In this document: positions 59,841 through 64,000 of the stretch, in pieces | How positions within the stretch are numbered: the first letter of the stretch is position 1 | How the letters are laid out: every line of letters starts with the position of its first letter | Assembly (NCBI RefSeq): GCF_019890635.1 | Contig: NZ_JAIOAB010000008.1 | Span: 1-64,000, forward strand | DNA: 64,000 nt | Direction: 5' to 3' | From: Streptomyces sennicomposti | GTDB taxonomy: Bacteria; Actinomycetota; Actinomycetes; Streptomycetales; Streptomycetaceae | Translations under genes and position numbers: made by a program | Notes under the pieces: generated by a model | What the model was told of the DNA's origin: nothing | The model's database searches: none | Seen by the model: only the letters and a program-made list of their open reading frames with translations

Positions 59841-59945
59841 GTCGCCACCGCCGTACCCCAAGTCGCCGCCCCCGCACCGGAAGTCGCCGCCTTGGCGACT
59901 CAAGTAGCCAGTCCGCCGCCGAAGGTCGCCGATCCACCGAACGGG
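59841..59945. repeat. Five-copy 21-bp iteron-like repeat upstream of the sensor kinase
   Basis: GTCGCC (once GTAGCC) recurs at 59841, 59862, 59883, 59904 and 59925, exactly every 21 bp, usually preceded by AA or AG. One unit also forms the dyad AGTCGCC-N5-GGCGACT (59882-59900). The repeat ends shortly before the -10 element TAGATT at 59971. In another frame it would encode a Val-Ala heptad, so a coding origin cannot be excluded. Confidence 0.7.
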
Positions 59946-59970
59946 CGGCCGGGACGCGGAGGCGCGCGCG

Positions 59971-59976
59971 TAGATT
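59971..59976 (+). promoter_or_regulatory. -10 element of the sensor kinase gene
   Basis: TAGATT at 59971-59976, 8 bases before the GTG at 59985, suggests a leaderless mRNA. No -35 hexamer is visible; the repeats just upstream may bind an activator instead. Confidence 0.5.
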
Positions 59977-59984
59977 CGTGGACC

Positions 59985-61268
59985 GTGACGTACGACGGGA
60001 CGACGACCGGGGAGACGCCGCCCCGCACCGGGCGGCGGTGGTGGCTGCCGTCCGCCGTGGCCGACCAGCTCGACCTCGACCCGGACCGGGACACGGCCCC
60101 CGGCCCCGCCCCCGGCCGGCGGCCACGCCGCTCCCGCCGCACCGCGCGCGACTGGATCGTCGACGTCTTCTGCTTCCTGACGGCCGTCGTCCTCGCGCTC
60201 GTCGTCGTCAGCGACATGGACGACGCCCCGCACATACCGCCCGCCCTCGTCGTCGCCGACCTGGCACTCGGCGCGCTCGCCTGCTGCGCGCTGTGGCTGC
60301 GCCGCACGTACCCCTTGACCCTGGCCGCCGCGATGGTCACCGTCGGCCTCGTCTCCACCACCTCCGCCGTCGCCGGTCTGCTGACCCTCTTCACGCTCGC
60401 CGTGCACCGGCCCTTCCGGTACGTCGCCTGGGTCGGCGGGGCCTCCCTCGCGGTGCTCCCGCTGCTGTACTGGCTGCGTCCGGACCCCGGCCTCACGTAC
60501 GCCGCCGGCATCGTCTTCACCGCGCTGCTGAACCTCTCCGCCATCGGCTGGGGCATGTTCGTCCGGGCCAAACGGCAGCTCATGCTCAGCCTGCGCGACC
60601 GCGCCCGGCGAGCCGAGACGGAGGCGCGGCTGCGCGCCGAGCAGGCCCAGCGGCTCGCCCGCGAGGCCATCGCCCGGGAGATGCACGACGTGCTCGCGCA
60701 CCGGCTGACCCTGCTGAGCGTGCACGCGGGCGCACTGGAGTTCCGGCCCGACGCGCCCCCCGAGGAGACGGCGCGGGCCGCCGGGGTGATCCGGGAGAGC
60801 GCCCACGAGGCCCTTCAGGACCTGCGGGAGATCATCGGCGTGCTGCGTGCCGGCGACTCCGACGACGCGGGGCGGCCGCAGCCGACGCTCGCCGCGCTGG
60901 ACGACCTGGTCGCCGAGTGCCGTGCGGCCGGGATGAAGGTCGTGGCGGCCGGGATGCCCGCCGCCGCGGACACCGTGCCCGCCTCCGTGGGCCGCACCGC
61001 CTACCGCATCGTCCAGGAGGCCCTGACCAACGCCCGCAAGCACGCCCCCGGCACGGAGGTCACCGTGACCGTCACCGGCGCCCCGGGCGAGGGGCTGGAC
61101 GTGCGCGTGAGCAACCCGCCGCCCGACGGCGAGGTCCCGCACGTCCCCGGCTCCGGACAGGGCCTGATCGGCCTCACCGAACGGGCCGCCCTCACCGGCG
61201 GCACACTGCACCACGGCCCGACACCGGACGGCGGCTTCGAGGTCCGGTCCCGCCTGCCGTGGGGATGA
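59985..61268 (+). CDS. Sensor histidine kinase (NarX/DesK type)
   Basis: A 427-residue membrane kinase. The N-terminal 55 residues are basic and Pro-rich. Four or five membrane helices follow (residues ~57-195), then HisKA_3 with His234 (IAREMHDVLAHRLTLL) and HATPase motifs (EALTNARKHAPG, GQGLIGLTERA). The GTG at 59985 is in frame and fits the -10. Its likely partner regulator is at 62646, but an oppositely oriented oxidoreductase separates them. Confidence 0.88.
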   Translation: MTYDGTTTGETPPRTGRRWWLPSAVADQLDLDPDRDTAPGPAPGRRPRRSRRTARDWIVDVFCFLTAVVLALVVVSDMDDAPHIPPALVVADLALGALACCALWLRRTYPLTLAAAMVTVGLVSTTSAVAGLLTLFTLAVHRPFRYVAWVGGASLAVLPLLYWLRPDPGLTYAAGIVFTALLNLSAIGWGMFVRAKRQLMLSLRDRARRAETEARLRAEQAQRLAREAIAREMHDVLAHRLTLLSVHAGALEFRPDAPPEETARAAGVIRESAHEALQDLREIIGVLRAGDSDDAGRPQPTLAALDDLVAECRAAGMKVVAAGMPAAADTVPASVGRTAYRIVQEALTNARKHAPGTEVTVTVTGAPGEGLDVRVSNPPPDGEVPHVPGSGQGLIGLTERAALTGGTLHHGPTPDGGFEVRSRLPWG

Positions 61269-61591
61269 CCGCGCCCGGAACCGGCACGGTGCCGACACCG
61301 ACCTGGCCGGCCACCGTCGTCGGCCGTCTGCGGTGCCATCGCGCGGTGGCGCAGGGCCGTAGCAGCGGCCGGTGGTCCACAGCCGGGTCACCACGCGGCG
61401 ACGCACCGCCGTAGCAGCGGGCGGCGGTGAGTCGCCGGTGCCCTCGCAAGGCGCCTCCCGGCCGTGTCACCGTGCCTGGCGCCCCGCGTACGTCCCGCCG
61501 CGCGGCGCTACGGCGCTGCGCCGTAGCGCCGTGCGGCGTTCGTGTCCGGGGTGCCGCACGGTGGCCCGCGTCCGTGCCACCCCGCACCGGA
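61269..61591. other. Intergenic region with terminator hairpin
   Basis: No gene supported. It contains several GTAGCAGCGG and CGCCGTAGC-type short repeats and the hairpin at 61504-61530. Confidence 0.5.
61504..61530. terminator. Bidirectional terminator
   Basis: 13-bp arms GGCGCTACGGCGC / GCGCCGTAGCGCC around a single T, between the convergent kinase and oxidoreductase genes. Confidence 0.7.
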
Positions 61592-62557
61592 TCAAGGGCG
61601 TAGCACCGCGCGGCGGCCGTGCAGCTCGCCGCGCTCCATGCGGTCGTGCAGGCGTGCCGCCTCGCTCATCGGGTGCAGTTCCAGCGCGCGTGGCCGTAGT
61701 CCGCCCGCCGCCAGCCGTTCGTTGACCGCCTGCGCCGCGCCGGCGAGTTCGGCGACCGTGGCGTGGGAGATGACGAAGCCGCGTACCGAGCCGTCCTTCA
61801 TGTAGAGCGGGCCCACCGGCAGGACCGGCTCGTCGTGGGCGCCGGACATCAGGACGATCCGGCCGCGCCGGGCCAGCAGGGCGACCGCGGTGCGCAGATC
61901 GTTGCGGCCGGAGGTGTCCACGTGCACGTCCACCCCGCCGGGCGCGAGCGCCGACAGCCGTCCGAAAAGGTCCGGCGCGCGGTAGTCCACGACCTCCGCC
62001 GCGCCCAGGGACCGGACGTGCGCGTGGTCGCGCGGCGCGGCCGTGGCCAGCACCCGCGCCCCGGCCCGCGCCGCGAACTCCACCAGCGCGCCGCCCACGT
62101 TCCCGCCCGCACCGGCGACGAACACCGTCTCGCCCGGCCGCAGTCCGCCGTGCGCGAAGAGGGCCAGATGGGCGCTGGCCGCGGGGTGCAGCACGGCCAC
62201 GGCGTCCGCCGGGCGCACCCCGGACGGCAGCCGGTACAGACGGTCGGCCGGCACCGTGGCCCGTTCGGCGGTCGGCCCCTGCCGCCCGTCGTGGCCGAGG
62301 CTGTCGCACCACACGGCCTCGCCCGCCGCGAAACCGCACGCGGGGGAGGCCACGACCCCCACGAGATCGCGCCCGATGACGAAGGGGAAGGTCAGCGGCG
62401 TACGGAACACCCCGGACCGTACGAACGTGTCCACCGGGTCCACTGCGGTCGCGAGCACGTCCACCAGCACCTCGCCGGGACCGGGCACGGGCGCGGGCAG
62501 CTCGCCCCAGCGGATGACGCCGGGCGGGCCCAGTCGCTCGATGTACGCGGCACGCAT
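61592..62557 (-). CDS. Zinc-type alcohol dehydrogenase-like / quinone oxidoreductase
   Basis: A 321-residue MDR-superfamily protein. It has an N-terminal GroES-like fold (GEVLVDVLATAVDPVDTFVRSG, FVIGRDLVGVV) and a nucleotide-binding motif GAGGNVGGALVEFAARAGA. Zinc-ligand cysteines are absent, so it belongs to the zinc-free quinone oxidoreductase group. The ATG at 62557 is preferred to a much longer arginine-rich frame. It lies between a sensor kinase and its probable regulator. Confidence 0.88.
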   Translation of the reverse strand: MRAAYIERLGPPGVIRWGELPAPVPGPGEVLVDVLATAVDPVDTFVRSGVFRTPLTFPFVIGRDLVGVVASPACGFAAGEAVWCDSLGHDGRQGPTAERATVPADRLYRLPSGVRPADAVAVLHPAASAHLALFAHGGLRPGETVFVAGAGGNVGGALVEFAARAGARVLATAAPRDHAHVRSLGAAEVVDYRAPDLFGRLSALAPGGVDVHVDTSGRNDLRTAVALLARRGRIVLMSGAHDEPVLPVGPLYMKDGSVRGFVISHATVAELAGAAQAVNERLAAGGLRPRALELHPMSEAARLHDRMERGELHGRRAVLRP

Positions 62558-62645
62558 CGCCGTCAGTCTTCCACGCGGACCGACCCGCCACCACGGCGGC
62601 GAGCCGGTGTGGCCCGGGCGCGGGCCGTTTGGTTGGCTGAGGGCC

Positions 62646-63317
62646 ATGACGCCGATCCGACTGCTCCTCGTGGACGACGACCCCCTGGTACGCGCCGGGC
62701 TGTCCTTCATGCTGGGCGGCGCGGACGACATCGAGATCGTCGGCGAGGCGGCCGACGGCGCCGCCGCCGAGGACCAGGTCGAGCGCGTCCGGCCGGACGT
62801 GGTCCTGATGGACGTCCGCATGCCCGGCGTGGACGGGCTGACGGCGACGCAGCGGCTGCGCGCCCGGCCCGAGCCGCCGCAGATCGTGGTCCTCACGACC
62901 TTCCACGCCGACGAACAGGTGCTGCGGGCGCTGCGCGCCGGCGCCTCCGGTTTCCTGCTCAAGGACACCCCGCCCGCGCAGATCGTGGAGGCGGTGCGCC
63001 GGGTCGCGGCCGGCGACCCCGTGCTCTCGCCCGCCGTCACCCGCCAGCTGATGCGGCACGCGGCGGGCGGCGCGGCCGGGGACCGGCGCACCCGCGCGCG
63101 GGAGCGGGTCGCGGCGCTGGCCGAGCGGGAGCGCGAGGTCGCCCTGCGCGTGGGCCGGGGGCTGGCCAACGCGCAGATAGCGGCCGACCTGTTCATGAGC
63201 GTGCCCACCGTCAAGACGCACGTCTCGCGCATCCTCGCCAAGCTCTCCCTCGACAACCGCGTGCAGATCGCGCTCCTCGTCCACGACGCGGGCCTCCTCG
63301 ACGAGGACGCGTACTGA
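62646..63317 (+). CDS. NarL/LuxR-type response regulator
   Basis: A 223-residue regulator with LLLVDDDPLVRAG, phospho-acceptor Asp56 (VVLMDVRMPGVDG) and FLLKDTPPAQIVEA. The LuxR helix-turn-helix is REREVALRVGRGLANAQIAA, then MSVPTVKTHVSRILAKL. The ATG at 62646 follows GAGGG. It is the nearest candidate partner of the kinase at 59985, and a candidate binder of the 21-bp repeats upstream of that kinase. Confidence 0.9.
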   Translation: MTPIRLLLVDDDPLVRAGLSFMLGGADDIEIVGEAADGAAAEDQVERVRPDVVLMDVRMPGVDGLTATQRLRARPEPPQIVVLTTFHADEQVLRALRAGASGFLLKDTPPAQIVEAVRRVAAGDPVLSPAVTRQLMRHAAGGAAGDRRTRARERVAALAEREREVALRVGRGLANAQIAADLFMSVPTVKTHVSRILAKLSLDNRVQIALLVHDAGLLDEDAY

Positions 63318-63390
63318 CTTCCCGCGACCTGACTTCCCGCGACCTGGCTCCCCGCGACCTGACTTCCCGCGGCCTGGCTCCCCGCGACGG
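63316..63390. repeat. Five-copy 15-bp tandem repeat
   Basis: Units of GACTTCCCGCGACCT / GGCTCCCCGCGACCT at 63316, 63331, 63346, 63361 and 63376. The first unit begins inside the stop codon of the response regulator gene. Confidence 0.85.
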
Positions 63391-63477
63391 GGACGCGTAC
63401 CTCCTCGGCGGGGACAAGCACTGACCTCCCCCGGCGGGGACGCGGACCGCACCGACCCCTCGTGACAGGTACGCGTC

Positions 63478-64000
63478 CTACTCCGGAGCCGAGTCCGCCC
63501 GGCTGGGCCCGGTCTCCGGCCGGTCCGGGGCGTCCGGGATCTCCGCCAGGGACACCGGCCGGTGCTCGCGGCGGGAGAGCTCGCAGGCCTCCGCGATGCG
63601 CAGGGCCCGCAGCGCCTCGCGGCCGTCGCACGGGTTGGCCCGCTCGCCGCGCACCACCTCCACGAACGCGCACAGCTCGGCCTCGTACGCCGGCCCGAAC
63701 CGCTCCAGGAACCCGGTCCACGGCTTGTCGGCGGCCGGCGGCCCGGTCGGTTCGGTGGACGCGATCGGCGTGCGGTCGTCCAGGCCGACGACGATCTGGT
63801 CCAGCTCCCCGGCCAGCTCCATGCGGACGTCGTAGCCCGCGCCGTTCAGCCGGGTCGCCGTGGCCGTGACCAGGGCGCCGTCGGCGAGGGTGAGCACCGC
63901 GGCGGCCGTGTCCAGGTCGCCGGCGTCGCGGAACATCGCCGGACCGGCGTCCGACCCGGCGGCGTACACGTCGACCACCTCGCGCCCGGTCACCCAGCGC
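63478..64000 (-). CDS. Gfo/Idh/MocA-family oxidoreductase, 3' part
   Basis: At least 171 residues; the reading frame continues past the window end, so the N-terminal Rossmann domain is missing from view. The visible part is the C-terminal alpha/beta domain (REVVDVYAAGSD, AAAVLTLADGALVTATATR, RFGPAYEAELCAFVEVVRGE, DGREALRALRIAEAC). That is typical of myo-inositol 2-dehydrogenase/sugar dehydrogenases of this family. The substrate is not determinable. Confidence 0.85.
   Translation of the reverse strand, partial: RWVTGREVVDVYAAGSDAGPAMFRDAGDLDTAAAVLTLADGALVTATATRLNGAGYDVRMELAGELDQIVVGLDDRTPIASTEPTGPPAADKPWTGFLERFGPAYEAELCAFVEVVRGERANPCDGREALRALRIAEACELSRREHRPVSLAEIPDAPDRPETGPSRADSAPE

Overview
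The window is chromosomal DNA from a Streptomyces, closest in gene order to what I remember of the S. coelicolor SCO6195-SCO6250 neighbourhood. The evidence is very high G+C with G/C third codon positions, many GTG starts, actinomycete-specific families (DUF397, DUF5753-type XRE regulators, DUF5955, WXG-type proteins) and several leaderless promoters. I recognised no rRNA, tRNA, CRISPR array or insertion sequence.

Bases 1-20800 hold a LuxR regulator, two acyl-CoA ligases, and then most of a purine/ureide-to-glyoxylate pathway: glyoxylate carboligase (gcl), catalase, tartronate semialdehyde reductase, hydroxypyruvate isomerase, OHCU decarboxylase, 5-hydroxyisourate hydrolase, uricase, and two NCS2 purine permeases flanking an 8-oxoguanine deaminase. 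The other half lies at 45.8-56.4 kb: malate synthase, a MocA-like Mo-cofactor cytidylyltransferase, the IclR repressor AllR, allantoinase and allantoicase. Urate oxidation makes H2O2, which catalase can remove; allantoin breakdown yields glyoxylate, which Gcl/TSR/Hyi convert to glycerate and malate synthase converts to malate. Five of these promoters carry a tandem TTCYG-N5-YGGAA dyad pair, centres always 21 bp apart (the likely AllR operator). Four carry a second palindrome, TTCAACA-N3-TGTTGAA, whose regulator is not obvious.

Bases 20.9-31.3 kb are a patchwork region. It contains an XRE/DUF397/DUF397/ATP-binding locus, a short threonyl-tRNA synthetase preceded by a Thr-Thr-Thr leader peptide and a terminator hairpin, a WXG-type exported protein module with a lipoprotein, and a lower-G+C three-gene operon (DUF262 protein, DUF3696 AAA ATPase, unknown protein) that looks like an uncharacterised defence system. 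The whole stretch is bracketed by a near-identical 370-bp direct repeat of the ATP-binding gene plus a fragment of the lipoprotein gene.

Bases 31.3-45.7 kb hold a Ser/Thr kinase, an alanine-type aminotransferase divergent from an HxlR regulator, a two-gene exported VWA module, a NUDIX hydrolase, an unknown 512-residue membrane protein, two divergent orphan IucA/IucC siderophore synthetases, a second catalase and a HipA-like kinase.

Bases 48.5-52.7 kb carry a two-component system divergent from an ABC exporter. Bases 56.7-64 kb carry a TetR/TetX-like monooxygenase pair with a strong operator, an SDR, a sensor kinase and response regulator separated by an oxidoreductase, and the 3' end of a Gfo/Idh/MocA-type dehydrogenase cut by the window edge.
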